64,000 nt of DNA from Neobacillus sp. WH10 (GCF_030123405.1 NZ_CP126110.1:2356001-2420000), one strand, 5' to 3'; numbered from the stretch's first letter, positions 1 through 8,699 are shown. Notes: generated by a model not told the origin, from the sequence alone. Translations and numbers: made by a program.

Positions 1-14
1 CTTTGCTCTGCTAA

Positions 15-728
15 TTGAAAACTGGAGTGATACATATTATTAGAAACAGTATTCCTAACCTTTTTACCCTTGCTAATTTATTTTCTGGCTTTTTATCGGT
101 CATGTATTCAGCGCAAGGGGATTACAAGAATGCCGCTATTTTAATCTTAATTGGAATGATGCTCGACAGCATGGATGGCCGCATTGCCAGAATGCTTCGT
201 GTGGAAAGTGATTTGGGAAAAGAACTTGACTCTCTGGCAGATATCGTCACCTTTGGTGTAGCACCGGCAATGATGGCCTATTATTCCTATTATTCCTCTT
301 TTGGTGCAGTCGGAATGGCGGTCGCTGGACTTTTTCCATTATTTGGGGCGTACCGACTGGCACGGTTCAACATTAATGCCGTGAAATCTTCGTTAAAGTA
401 TTTTACAGGCGTTCCGATTACAGCTGCGGGTGGCTTGTTAACACTCTTGACTCTGTTTCATGGAAAGATGCCTGGTTTCATCTTTGTCATCGCGTTTTTC
501 TTACTTTGCTATTTGATGGTAAGTACAATAAAAATTCCTAGCCTAAAGGATATCCCTCTCCCGAAATATGGCATTATTATTACACTTTTTTTAGGATACG
601 CAATTTATCTTGTCTTTAAAAAGGAACAGCTTCGATTTCCATATTTCATCTATGTAGCTATACCGCTGTATGTCGCCTTCATAGGATACCAATTAGTACG
701 GACAAAAAGGAAAAATAGTACAAAATAA
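15..728 (+). CDS. pssA: CDP-diacylglycerol--serine O-phosphatidyltransferase
   Basis: Integral membrane enzyme that transfers serine to CDP-diacylglycerol to give phosphatidylserine, the precursor of phosphatidylethanolamine. The CDP-alcohol phosphatidyltransferase signature is complete: D51, D54-G55, A58-R59, G68, D72 and D76 fit D-x2-DG-x2-AR-x8-G-x3-D-x3-D. About six hydrophobic segments span the 237 residues, which is longer than the roughly 177 residues of B. subtilis PssA because of a C-terminal extension. The TTG at 15 is the first possible start after an in-frame stop at 12-14. The ribosome binding site cannot be judged because the window begins just upstream. The gene ends a few bases before a large palindrome that probably stops transcription. 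The family call is firm. PgsA is less likely because the residues around the motif and the length look like PssA. Confidence 0.88.
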   Translation: MKTGVIHIIRNSIPNLFTLANLFSGFLSVMYSAQGDYKNAAILILIGMMLDSMDGRIARMLRVESDLGKELDSLADIVTFGVAPAMMAYYSYYSSFGAVGMAVAGLFPLFGAYRLARFNINAVKSSLKYFTGVPITAAGGLLTLLTLFHGKMPGFIFVIAFFLLCYLMVSTIKIPSLKDIPLPKYGIIITLFLGYAIYLVFKKEQLRFPYFIYVAIPLYVAFIGYQLVRTKRKNSTK

Positions 729-730
729 AT

Positions 731-775
731 AGGTGTCAGGCACCATGTGAAATTTTCACATGGTGCCTGACACCT
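731..775. repeat. 45-bp near-perfect palindrome (REP-like or terminator)
   Basis: Two 22-base arms (731-752 and 754-775) are exact reverse complements around a single central T at 753. The arms begin AGGTGTCAGGCACCATGTGA. The palindrome lies four bases after the pssA stop and would fold into a very stable hairpin, so it may also end pssA transcription. The GGTGTCAGGCACC core resembles dispersed palindromes recalled from Bacillaceae genomes. Only this copy was noticed here. The remaining stretch to 1033 shows no gene. Confidence 0.75.
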
Positions 776-1033
776 TTATTACTACTATCACTATTTTTAT
801 GTGAATTCTAATTGATATGACCCAAATGGATCAGGGCGACTGTTATGCTGCGATAAAGAAGCTGTAAATTATGTTTAGTATATGTGATATTCCGTCTTCA
901 CCATCGTTCAAGTGCTTAAGTAAAAAGAGTTGAAGTGAAAGCCAACGAACCATTATTTCATTGCTTAAAATTGTCTATTTTAATATAATCGTGGGATAAT
1001 AATGAGGAATACATAGAAAGAGGAGAGCACAAA

Positions 1034-1342
1034 ATGAAGGTAAAAATCAATCGAAATGCTGCAAAAGCATTGAAAAAAATGATGGAACAAGAAGAGGCAC
1101 AAGGGAAGCTATTCCGTGTTTACGTTACAAGCATCCACGGGGATCATGCACACTATGATTTGAGACTTGATACGCCAACTGAAAATGATGAAGTAGTCAA
1201 AACCGATAAGGAAATTGACTTTATTCTCGATAAAAACGACGAGTATCTTGATGGTGTGTGGATTCAGCTTTTTCATGTCCCAAAAGAGGAATGGCTGATT
1301 ACCAATCCTTCAAAAGGCGGACACCACCATCATCATCATTAA
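1034..1342 (+). CDS. HesB-like protein with natural hexahistidine tail
   Basis: Small 102-residue soluble protein that resembles HesB/IscA-fold proteins annotated in Bacillus as iron-sulfur cluster biosynthesis family members. No cysteine is present anywhere, so it cannot hold a cluster through the three conserved cysteines of classical A-type carriers. The C terminus is GG followed by six histidines, and a HGDHAHYD stretch near residue 36 adds more histidines, which suggests metal binding. The ATG is preceded by AGAGGAGAGC at 1020-1029, a good ribosome binding site. It appears to be a single-gene unit closed by a terminator. Assignment to the HesB fold is from memory of the family, and the function is unknown. 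Confidence 0.65.
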   Translation: MKVKINRNAAKALKKMMEQEEAQGKLFRVYVTSIHGDHAHYDLRLDTPTENDEVVKTDKEIDFILDKNDEYLDGVWIQLFHVPKEEWLITNPSKGGHHHHHH

Positions 1343-1346
1343 TTTG

Positions 1347-1384
1347 AAAACACTTGGGGCGATTGCTCCCAAGTGTTTTATTTT
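1347..1384 (+). terminator. Rho-independent terminator after HesB-like gene
   Basis: AAAACACTTGGG pairs with CCCAAGTGTTTT across a short loop, followed by ATTTT. It begins just after the stop at 1342 and separates the gene from the ABC exporter. Confidence 0.8.
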
Positions 1385-1471
1385 CAAGTATTATTTTCAA
1401 AATACTTGAAATTATTCATATATATTTCATATAATCCTATTATTGCTATCATTGAAAAAAGGAGATTACTA

Positions 1472-3190
1472 ATGATTCGACGTTTCTTTTCGTATTACCG
1501 CCCGCACAAACGGCTTTTCATATTAGACTTCAGCAGTGCAGTTATAGTTGCTGTTCTTGAATTAGCCTTCCCGCTGGCGGTTAGTTGGTTTATTGATGAA
1601 TTGCTGCCTGGTGGCGATTGGCAGGCGATAGTCTCAGTGAGTATCGGACTTTTCCTTGTTTACTTATTAAGTACCTTCCTACAATTTATTGTGAATTATT
1701 GGGGCCATAAGCTTGGGATTAATATTGAAACCGATATGAGGCAAGAACTGTTTGAACATGTCCAAAAGCAATCGTTTCGCTTTTTTGACAATACGAAAAC
1801 GGGGCATATCATGAGCAGAATTACCAATGATCTGTTTGATTTAGGCGAGCTTGCCCACCATGGACCAGAAGATGTCTTTATCGCCATGATGACCTTTATC
1901 GGTGCATTCTGGATTATGCTGACGATCAATGTGAAGCTCTCTCTTGTTGCCGTTCTAATCTTGCCATTTTTAATTCTTCTAGTAATTGTCTGTAATTTAA
2001 AAATGAACAAGGCTTGGGGTCAAATGTATTCGAGCATTGCAGACGTAAACGCACGTGTAGAGGATAGTGTTTCCGGAAGTCGCGTGGTTCAATCCTTCAC
2101 AAATGAAGAGTTTGAGATAGCCAGATTTAAAAAGAATAATCAAAGATACCGTGGCGCGAAACTAAGTGGATATCGTGTCATGTCCTACAGTCTCTCGGGG
2201 ATCTATATGATGACAAGGCTAATCACGATTGTCGTCCTTGTCTATGGAGCTTGGTTAAGCTTCACTGGACAGCTAACCTATGGTGAATTAGTTGGTTTTA
2301 TCCTATATGTCAATGTCCTCTTTAAACCAATTGATAAAATCAGTGCGATAATGGAGTTATATCCAAAAGGAATGGCTGGGTTCAAACGGTTTATAGAGCT
2401 GATTGATTCAGATCCGGAAGTAAAGGATACAGAGGATGCAGTAGAAATAGCATCACTTAAAGGAAATATCATATTTAAAGACGTATCCTTCTGTTACGAC
2501 AGGCATAAATCTGTCTTGGAAAATATAAATATAGATATTCGGTCAGGTGAGACTGTAGCATTTGTAGGACCGTCAGGAGCAGGCAAAACAACGATTTGCT
2601 CCTTGATTCCGAGATTTTATGATGTTAGTGACGGCGGCATCTATATTGATGGCCTCGATATCCGAAATATGACGAAAAAATCATTACGTTCTCAAATCGG
2701 CATTGTTCAACAGGATGTGTTTCTGTTTACAGGAACACTTCGTGAAAATATCGCTTATGGCAAACAGGATGCAACTGATAAGGAAATTGCCGAGGCTGCT
2801 CGTCGTGCCCATCTCGAAAAATTTATTGCTTCATTGCCGGACGGTTATGAGACCCAAATTGGGGAACGTGGCTTAAAGCTTTCCGGTGGTCAAAAACAGC
2901 GGATTGCAATTGCCAGAATGTTTTTAAAAAACCCACCAATCTTAATTTTGGATGAAGCTACTTCGGCTCTTGACACGGAAACGGAAATGGTGATTCAAGA
3001 AGCGTTGACAGAGCTTGCTCAAAACAGAACCACCCTTATAATTGCCCACAGGCTGGCGACCATTCGTAATGCTGACCGGATTGTCGTTGTAACAGAGCAG
3101 GGAATTGCCGAAGAAGGACGTCATGATGAATTAATCGAACAGGGCGGTATTTTTGCCAACCTTCACCGTGTGCAATATCAGCAGCAATAA
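1472..3190 (+). CDS. ABC exporter, fused permease and ATPase (YgaD-like)
   Basis: Half-size exporter of 572 residues, expected to work as a homodimer in the membrane and to export a drug or lipid-like substrate. The N-terminal half carries the six-helix ABC transmembrane domain. The C-terminal half carries the nucleotide-binding domain with Walker A GPSGAGKT (about 366-373), signature LSGGQKQR (about 470) and Walker B ILILDEATSALD (about 490). The start is placed at ATG 1472 because GGAG sits at 1461-1464. The longer in-frame ORF back to 1373 would run into the preceding terminator. The sequence resembles B. subtilis YgaD/YfiB-type exporters, but the substrate cannot be read from it. Confidence 0.88.
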   Translation: MIRRFFSYYRPHKRLFILDFSSAVIVAVLELAFPLAVSWFIDELLPGGDWQAIVSVSIGLFLVYLLSTFLQFIVNYWGHKLGINIETDMRQELFEHVQKQSFRFFDNTKTGHIMSRITNDLFDLGELAHHGPEDVFIAMMTFIGAFWIMLTINVKLSLVAVLILPFLILLVIVCNLKMNKAWGQMYSSIADVNARVEDSVSGSRVVQSFTNEEFEIARFKKNNQRYRGAKLSGYRVMSYSLSGIYMMTRLITIVVLVYGAWLSFTGQLTYGELVGFILYVNVLFKPIDKISAIMELYPKGMAGFKRFIELIDSDPEVKDTEDAVEIASLKGNIIFKDVSFCYDRHKSVLENINIDIRSGETVAFVGPSGAGKTTICSLIPRFYDVSDGGIYIDGLDIRNMTKKSLRSQIGIVQQDVFLFTGTLRENIAYGKQDATDKEIAEAARRAHLEKFIASLPDGYETQIGERGLKLSGGQKQRIAIARMFLKNPPILILDEATSALDTETEMVIQEALTELAQNRTTLIIAHRLATIRNADRIVVVTEQGIAEEGRHDELIEQGGIFANLHRVQYQQQ

Positions 3191-3200
3191 TGGAATATTA

Positions 3201-3235
3201 GGATCCTGCAACTAATAATTCAGGGTCTTTTTTCA
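3201..3235 (+). terminator. Probable terminator after ABC exporter
   Basis: GATCCTG (3202-3208) pairs with CAGGGTC (3221-3227) with one G-T wobble, followed by TTTTTTC. It lies 11 bases past the exporter stop. Confidence 0.65.
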
Positions 3236-3344
3236 TTTTATATAAATGTATTATGCTAACTGATTGTAGATGGTATCTTTGAAAAATGAAAATTAAAAGT
3301 GTACTCTTAATTAGATAATGTAAGAAAGGAGCTTTTTTTTACAT

Positions 3345-4094
3345 ATGGATAATTTCAAAAATGATCTTGATATCAAATTAGTTGCACTTGATATGGATGG
3401 AACACTTTTAAATTATAAAGGACAGATATCTGAAGCGAATCGGCAGGCTATCAAAGCTGCCCAGGATAAGGGGATATATGTCGTATTAAGTACCGGACGA
3501 TCTTTAACGACCTGTCGAGAACATGCTGATGCACTGGAGCTCACATCGTATTTGGTAACGGTAAATGGCAGTGAGATCTGGGATGAAAAACGGGAACTGG
3601 TAGAAAGGAATTTTGTGAAAGCGGAATTAATAGAGTGGATGTGGGAACTTACAAAACAGCATAAAACAAAGTTTTGGGCGATCAGCACGGAGCGGAATTG
3701 GCATGATGAAATGCCAGAGGACATCCATAATATCGAATGGTTAAAATTTGGATTTAATATAGATGATGATGCAACTCGAGAGCTTATATTAAAAGAATTA
3801 GAGGCAAAGGCTGAATTTGAGCTAAGTAATTCTACTTTGAAGAATATAGAGGTCAATCCGCTTGGAATTAATAAAGCGAAGGGGCTGGGTGTTGTCTGCA
3901 GCCGACTCGGAATTGAAATGAAAAATGTTATGGCCGTGGGAGACAGTCGAAACGATTTAATGATGATTAAATCAGCAGGACTTGGTGTAGCAATGGGAAA
4001 TGCTCAAGATGTAGTGAAGGCGGCTGCAGACTGGGTTACAGCAACTAATGAAGAGGATGGTGTGGCAAAAGCAATCCACACATGGGTTCTTTGA
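3345..4094 (+). CDS. Cof-type HAD-IIB phosphatase
   Basis: Soluble HAD phosphatase of 249 residues that should dephosphorylate a sugar phosphate, nucleotide or flavin precursor. Motif I is D16-M-D-G-T20 with the nucleophile Asp16, motif II is STGR at 49-52, and motif IV is GDSRND near 199-204. The cap between motifs II and III is of the C2 (Cof) type. AAGGAG lies about 15 bases upstream of ATG 3345 with a T-run between, so spacing is loose. Length and family are shared with B. subtilis YcsE, one of the phosphatases that act on the riboflavin intermediate ARPP. The rib operon is only 3.5 kb downstream, but this substrate link is a guess. Confidence 0.8.
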   Translation: MDNFKNDLDIKLVALDMDGTLLNYKGQISEANRQAIKAAQDKGIYVVLSTGRSLTTCREHADALELTSYLVTVNGSEIWDEKRELVERNFVKAELIEWMWELTKQHKTKFWAISTERNWHDEMPEDIHNIEWLKFGFNIDDDATRELILKELEAKAEFELSNSTLKNIEVNPLGINKAKGLGVVCSRLGIEMKNVMAVGDSRNDLMMIKSAGLGVAMGNAQDVVKAAADWVTATNEEDGVAKAIHTWVL

Positions 4095-4222
4095 AGTCTC
4101 AACTAAAAGAGAAAAAATAACGAATTGAAATGGTATATGACAATAACATATTGGTAAAAATAATTGAGCAAGAATATTTTGCAAAATAATGTAATTGTTA
4201 CATGCTAGGAGGATACAAAGTA

Positions 4223-4423
4223 ATGGAACATGGTAAAGTAAAATGGTTTAACGGTGAGAAAGGGTTTGGATTCATTGAGCGTGAAGGCGGAGATGATGTA
4301 TTCGTTCATTTCTCAGCTATTCAAGGCGAAGGATATAAAACCTTAGATGAAGGTCAAGAGGTTACATTTGAAATTGAAAATGGACAACGTGGACCACAAG
4401 CGGTAAACGTTCGTAAATCATAA
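4223..4423 (+). CDS. csp: Cold shock protein (CspA family)
   Basis: RNA chaperone of 66 residues with a single S1-like cold shock domain. RNP1 (KGFGFIER, 13-20) and RNP2 (VFVHF, 26-30) are intact, so it should bind single-stranded RNA and melt secondary structure. ATG 4223 is chosen because AGGAGG at 4207-4212 is ideally spaced. The family starts M-x-x-GKVKWF, which fits. It is close to both CspB and CspD of B. subtilis, and I cannot separate these paralogues. Monocistronic with a strong terminator. No clear promoter was assigned. Confidence 0.93.
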   Translation: MEHGKVKWFNGEKGFGFIEREGGDDVFVHFSAIQGEGYKTLDEGQEVTFEIENGQRGPQAVNVRKS

Positions 4424-4431
4424 GACCTGCC

Positions 4432-4472
4432 AAAAAAACAGACTCTAACACTTGTTAGGGTCTGTTTTTTTG
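4432..4472 (+). terminator. Terminator after csp
   Basis: ACAGACTCTAAC pairs with GTTAGGGTCTGT (one wobble), flanked by an A-run and a T-run, so it may work in both directions. Confidence 0.88.
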
Positions 4473-4531
4473 TGGCAAAAGAGGAAACGCAAAAGGGTCA
4501 TACCTCTTTGTGTCATCCTCTTGAAAGTTTA

Positions 4532-4735
4532 TTAAACACCCATTTTTCTCCGTGTATTGCTTACTTTTTTGGTCTGCTGGCTTTTCATCTTTTTACCACT
4601 TTGTGTGTTGCTTGAAGTGGAAATCCCTGAAGCGGTCTTATTTTTTTTATTTTCAAGCTGCTGTTTCATCGCTTCTTGTAAACTAATTTTCTTTTTTGGC
4701 TCTTCATTTAGGTTTGATTGATTAGATTCACTCAT
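4532..4735 (-). CDS. Small basic hydrophilic protein, unknown function
   Basis: 67-residue, lysine-rich, Ser/Thr/Gln-rich protein with no predicted membrane segment or signal peptide, probably largely disordered. The start is supported by AGGAGG about seven bases upstream on the minus strand (complement of 4740-4745). It is transcribed divergently from katA. I do not recognise a family with certainty. The composition resembles the small basic hypothetical proteins common beside stress genes in Bacillus. The strong ribosome binding site makes it a likely real gene. Confidence 0.65.
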   Translation of the reverse strand: MSESNQSNLNEEPKKKISLQEAMKQQLENKKNKTASGISTSSNTQSGKKMKSQQTKKVSNTRRKMGV

Positions 4736-4918
4736 ATTAATCCTCCTATAAATTGTGTTACATACAGTATAATCTATTTTTTTAGTTTGGAAAAATCACT
4801 TCTCTTAAGTATATAGAAATTTTTAGGATGTTATTTCTTAATTTTGGAATAACGTCCCAATTTTTTAATACCTATGTAATAGTGGTTTCAGGTTTTATTA
4901 TTAACATTCAATATTAAA

Positions 4919-4968
4919 TTAAAATAATTATAATTTAGTATTGATTTTAATGAGGTTTATATTATAAT
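4919..4968 (+). promoter_or_regulatory. katA promoter with PerR box
   Basis: TTAAAATAATTATAA at 4919-4933 matches the PerR box TTATAATNATTATAA at 14 of 15 positions. A sigma-A promoter follows: TTGATT (4941-4946), 16-base spacer, TATAAT (4963-4968). The box lies just upstream of the -35, as expected for peroxide-inducible katA control by Fe/Mn-PerR. Confidence 0.7.
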
Positions 4969-5007
4969 TTAGGTAAAGTTTTAAAAAATAGTTTACGAGG
5001 TGATCGA

Positions 5008-6468
5008 ATGAGTAATAGTAACAAACATTTAACAACAGGAAACGGAGCACCAGTCGGTGATAATCAAAATTCAATGACCGCTGGTTCTAGGGGCCCAACT
5101 TTAATTCAAGATGTCCATTTACTAGAAAAATTGGCGCACTTTAACCGAGAGCGGGTGCCGGAGCGGGTAGTACACGCAAAGGGTGCCGGAGCACATGGTT
5201 ATTTCGAAGTGACCAATGATATGTCCAAATATACGAAGGCAAAATTATTTAGTGGGGTTGGTAAACGCACCCCAATGTTTATTCGCTTTTCAACAGTAGC
5301 AGGGGAACTTGGTTCTGCTGATACGGTTCGTGATCCTCGGGGCTTTGCAGTGAAGTTTTATACTGAAGAAGGCAACTATGATTTGGTTGGAAATAACACC
5401 CCAATTTTCTTTATACGTGATGCGATTAAATTCCCGGATTTCATCCATACTCAAAAAAGAGATCCAAAAACCCATTTAAAAAATCCAACTGCTGTTTGGG
5501 ATTTTTGGTCCTTATCACCTGAATCCTTGCACCAAGTGACTTATTTAATGGGGGACCGCGGGCTTCCAGCGACATTTCGCCATATGAATGGCTACGGCAG
5601 TCATACTTTCAAATGGGTGAACGAAGACGGTGAAGCGGTTTGGGTAAAATATCACTTTAAGACCGAGCAAGGTGTTAAAAACATGTCACCGGATCTTGCC
5701 GCTAAGCTAGCGGGAGAGAATCCAGATTATCATACAGAAGATTTATTTAATGCAATTGAGAATGGTGACTTCCCAGTCTGGAAGCTTCACGTGCAAATTA
5801 TGCCATTTGAAGATGCCAATTCGTATCGATTTGATCCATTTGATGTGACAAAAATCTGGTCACATAAGGATTACCCATTAATTGAGGTAGGTAGAATGGT
5901 TTTGAATCGCAATCCTGAAAACTATTTTGCAGAGGTAGAGCAGGCAACATTCTCACCTGGAACTATGGTACCAGGTGTTGAGGCATCACCGGATAAAATG
6001 CTCCAAGGGAGACTTTTCGCATATTCCGATGCACACCGGTATCGTGTAGGCGCTAATCATAACTTGCTCCCAATTAACCGTCCAAAAGTTGAAGTAAACA
6101 ATTATCAACGTGATGGTGCGATGCGATCTGATAATAATGGCGGCGGATCGGTTTACTATGAACCAAACAGTTTTGATGGTCCAAAGGAAGCGCCTGAGCA
6201 TAAACAAACAGCCTTCCAGGTTACCGGTACAGCAGAGCAGGCTTCATATGACCAGCATGATCATTATACACAAACGGGTGACCTTTACCGATTGATGACA
6301 GAGGAAGAACGTACACGTTTGGTGGAGACCATCGTTGGTGCCATGGAGCCGGTGGAGAGAGAGGATATCAAGCTTCGTCAAATCCAGCATTTCTACAAAG
6401 CTGACCCAGAGTATGGCGAGCGAGTAGCAAAAGGCTTGAATTTAGCAATTCCTCAGGAAGTTAAATAA
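5008..6468 (+). CDS. katA: Vegetative catalase KatA
   Basis: Heme catalase of 486 residues (small-subunit, clade 3 type) that converts hydrogen peroxide to water and oxygen in the cytoplasm. The distal His is H56 (RVVHAKG), the catalytic Asn is in VGNNTP (about N129), and the proximal heme ligand is Y339 in RLFAYSDAHRYR with R335 before it. Length and sequence are close to B. subtilis KatA (483 residues). GAGGTGAT precedes the ATG at a normal distance. A PerR box and sigma-A promoter lie upstream and a strong terminator follows, so it is a single-gene peroxide-stress unit. Confidence 0.96.
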   Translation: MSNSNKHLTTGNGAPVGDNQNSMTAGSRGPTLIQDVHLLEKLAHFNRERVPERVVHAKGAGAHGYFEVTNDMSKYTKAKLFSGVGKRTPMFIRFSTVAGELGSADTVRDPRGFAVKFYTEEGNYDLVGNNTPIFFIRDAIKFPDFIHTQKRDPKTHLKNPTAVWDFWSLSPESLHQVTYLMGDRGLPATFRHMNGYGSHTFKWVNEDGEAVWVKYHFKTEQGVKNMSPDLAAKLAGENPDYHTEDLFNAIENGDFPVWKLHVQIMPFEDANSYRFDPFDVTKIWSHKDYPLIEVGRMVLNRNPENYFAEVEQATFSPGTMVPGVEASPDKMLQGRLFAYSDAHRYRVGANHNLLPINRPKVEVNNYQRDGAMRSDNNGGGSVYYEPNSFDGPKEAPEHKQTAFQVTGTAEQASYDQHDHYTQTGDLYRLMTEEERTRLVETIVGAMEPVEREDIKLRQIQHFYKADPEYGERVAKGLNLAIPQEVK

Positions 6469-6478
6469 ACAAACAAAG

Positions 6479-6507
6479 GCCGTTCGATTCTTCGAACGGC
6501 TTTTTTC
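6479..6507 (+). terminator. Terminator after katA
   Basis: GCCGTTCG pairs with CGAACGGC across ATTCTT, followed by TTTTTT. Confidence 0.92.
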
Positions 6508-6684
6508 TATCTCTTAAGAAGTGACTAGAGTTTGGAACAACGGAAAATGCTCCTCTGTTATTTTTTATCTGTAAAGTTATTTAGGAATAAAAATTTCCAC
6601 CTATTTCGTCGAATAATTTTAGAAGGAATCTCAGTGATACTATTAGAATATTAGAAATATGATTGTATAAAAGGGGGGATTTGC

Positions 6685-7155
6685 TTGGGTATCCGAGTAA
6701 TTGAAAGAGAAGAAATAAAAGTAATCGGCATTTCTTGGAATGGTACACATTCACAAATGGATTGTATTCCAAGTCTTTTTAGTAGATTTAAAGGACGTCT
6801 TTATGAGGTTCCATTTCAAACTCAGGAATCGATATTGATTGCACCATTTCATACGAGGGAAACCGAGATCACCTACTATGTTACTACTCCAGTAGAAGTT
6901 ATTGATGATATCCCAGAAGGTATGGTTGGTTTTACGATTCCACGTAAAAACTATGTTTTCAGTACTCATAAAGGCAGGATAGAGGATGTCGAAAATACAT
7001 ACAATAAAATGTTCGCATGGATGAAAGAATACGGCTATGATCAGGATCAAAATGCATTAAGTATGGAAATCTTTACAGAAGGGGAGAAGGATCAAAATGC
7101 TGAGGGAAATCTTTATTTTGAAATATATTTACCTGTAAAGACTTATCAGAATTAG
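6685..7155 (+). CDS. GyrI-like effector-binding domain protein
   Basis: Stand-alone 156-residue protein that resembles the GyrI-like / AraC effector-binding domain, a fold that binds small hydrophobic or cationic molecules and in E. coli GyrI inhibits DNA gyrase. No DNA-binding domain is attached. Features seen are the N-terminal beta strand VIEREEIKVIGISW and a C-terminal strand ending EIYLPVK, typical of the fold. The start is TTG 6685, supported by AAGGGGGGAT at 6671-6680. It is monocistronic between katA and the rib operon. The physiological ligand is unknown. Confidence 0.7.
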   Translation: MGIRVIEREEIKVIGISWNGTHSQMDCIPSLFSRFKGRLYEVPFQTQESILIAPFHTRETEITYYVTTPVEVIDDIPEGMVGFTIPRKNYVFSTHKGRIEDVENTYNKMFAWMKEYGYDQDQNALSMEIFTEGEKDQNAEGNLYFEIYLPVKTYQN

Positions 7156-7280
7156 ACAAATGTAAGTTAAATGGGGTAAAGTGATAAGGAGAAATAGGTT
7201 CTTTTTATCACTAATGATTAAATATGAATTCACGAAAAAAATTTCTAGTGGGATAAAAGAAAACAATAGGTGTTTTTTTC

Positions 7281-7309
7281 TTTACTGTTAGAATTAATTG
7301 TATTATTAT
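7281..7309 (+). promoter_or_regulatory. Probable sigma-A promoter of rib operon
   Basis: TTTACT (7281-7286), 17-base spacer, TATTAT (7304-7309). Transcription would begin near 7316, just ahead of the FMN riboswitch. Confidence 0.55.
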
Positions 7310-7330
7310 ATTAACAACATAATTGAATAC

Positions 7331-7471
7331 TTCCTTCGGGGTCAGGTGAAATTCCTAACCGGCGGTGATGAAGCAATGCTTCTTAGTCCGTGACCCGGGT
7401 AACATTTTTGTTAAACGGTGGATCTGGTGAAACTCCAGGGCCGACAGTTAAAGTCTGGATGGGAGAAGGAA
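7331..7471 (+). promoter_or_regulatory. FMN riboswitch (RFN element)
   Basis: The conserved RFN core is present: CAGGTGAAATTCCTAACCGG, then GGCGGTGATG, CCGTGACCCG, GGTGGATCTGGTGAAACTCC, GGGCCGACAG and GGATGGGAGAAGGA. The P1 stem is closed by TTCCTTC (7331-7337) and GAAGGAA (7465-7471). It binds FMN and should turn off the rib operon by allowing the downstream terminator to form. Confidence 0.96.
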
Positions 7472-7538
7472 AACAAGGGTTAATGATAGGGTGAAGTTTG
7501 CCTATTTTTAAACCTTTATTTACTATTGTCTTTTTTGA

Positions 7539-7574
7539 AGACCCTGAAGAGAAATATTCTTTAGGGTCTTTTTT
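7539..7574 (+). terminator. FMN-controlled attenuator of rib operon
   Basis: AGACCCTGAAGA (7539-7550) pairs with TCTTTAGGGTCT, followed by TTTTTT, 27 bases before ribD. It is the expression platform of the RFN element. Confidence 0.88.
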
Positions 7575-7601
7575 AATTCCTTTTAAAAAGGAGAATAATC
7601 G

Positions 7602-8684
7602 ATGAATGATAGTTTATATATGAATTTAGCGTTAAACCTAGCCAGAGGAACTCTTGGACAAACGTCACCTAACCCTGTTGTCGGTGCTGTGGTGGTAAAG
7701 GATGGTCAAATAATCGGCATGGGAGCACATTTAAGAGCTGGCGAACCACATGCTGAGGTACATGCCATTCAAATGGCTGGCGATCAAGTAAAAGGGTCTA
7801 CTTTATATGTAACCCTAGAGCCGTGCAGTCATTATGGAAAAACTCCACCTTGTTCTGATTTGATAATTAAGTCAGGTGTAAAGAAGGTATTTGTAGCTAC
7901 AACAGATCCAAATCCTAAAGTTGCCGGGACAGGGATTGAGCGTATGACAAAAGCTGGAATTGAAGTGAAGGTGGGCATATTACAAGAGGAAGCCCGTGAT
8001 TTGAATAAGGTCTTTTTTTATAACATCCAATCAGGTTTACCCTATGTCACCTTAAAATCAGCCGCAAGTTTAGACGGAAAAACGGCAACAGTAATTGGTG
8101 AAAGCAAATGGATTACGAATGAAGAATCAAGAGCAGACGTTCATCATTTTCGTCACCAACATGACGGAATCATGGTTGGGGTCAACACGGTATTGAAAGA
8201 TAATCCATCCTTGACAACAAGGCTCGTAGAAGGTGGTAAAAACCCGATTCGCATAATACTGGATACTCATTTAAGGACTCCGCTTGACGCCCAAGTTATT
8301 ATCGATCAACAGGCACCAACCTGGATTGTCACTGGAGCAGAAGTTGACAAAAACCGAGTTAGCCAATTTTCTGAATTAGATATTGAAGTAATAAAAATGG
8401 AGAGTCAGAAGGTTTCGATAAAAGAGATGCTCGTCCTCCTTGGCAAAAAGGGAATTACATCTCTTTTTGTTGAAGGCGGCGCAGAAGTGCATGGCAGTTT
8501 TTTAAAGGAACATGCTTTTCAGCAAATCATTACCTATATCGCTCCGAAACTAATCGGTGGAAAAAATGCACCTACATCCTTCGGAGGGCAGGGAATTGAA
8601 CACATAGCAGAAGCTGTTTCTTTGAACATTAAACAGGTGGATCGAATTGGCAGTGATATAAGAATTATTGCTGAACCTAGGTAA
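7602..8684 (+). CDS. ribD: Riboflavin deaminase/reductase RibD
   Basis: Bifunctional enzyme of 360 residues that deaminates the pyrimidine product of GTP cyclohydrolase II and then reduces its ribosyl side chain. The N-terminal deaminase domain has zinc ligands H50 (HAE with E52), C75 (PCSHYGKTPPC) and C84. The C-terminal reductase domain starts near residue 147 and includes SLDGKTA and the FVEGGAEVHG motif. AAAAGGAG precedes ATG 7602. It is the first gene of the operon ribD-ribE-ribBA-ribH, governed by the RFN riboswitch and attenuator directly upstream. Confidence 0.96.
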   Translation: MNDSLYMNLALNLARGTLGQTSPNPVVGAVVVKDGQIIGMGAHLRAGEPHAEVHAIQMAGDQVKGSTLYVTLEPCSHYGKTPPCSDLIIKSGVKKVFVATTDPNPKVAGTGIERMTKAGIEVKVGILQEEARDLNKVFFYNIQSGLPYVTLKSAASLDGKTATVIGESKWITNEESRADVHHFRHQHDGIMVGVNTVLKDNPSLTTRLVEGGKNPIRIILDTHLRTPLDAQVIIDQQAPTWIVTGAEVDKNRVSQFSELDIEVIKMESQKVSIKEMLVLLGKKGITSLFVEGGAEVHGSFLKEHAFQQIITYIAPKLIGGKNAPTSFGGQGIEHIAEAVSLNIKQVDRIGSDIRIIAEPR

Positions 8685-8699
8685 GGAGAAGAAATTATT

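Noticed and set aside
1373..1471. Upstream extension of the ABC exporter reading frame
   Set aside because: It begins inside the terminator of the previous gene, adds a non-family hydrophobic stretch, and a good ribosome binding site supports ATG 1472.
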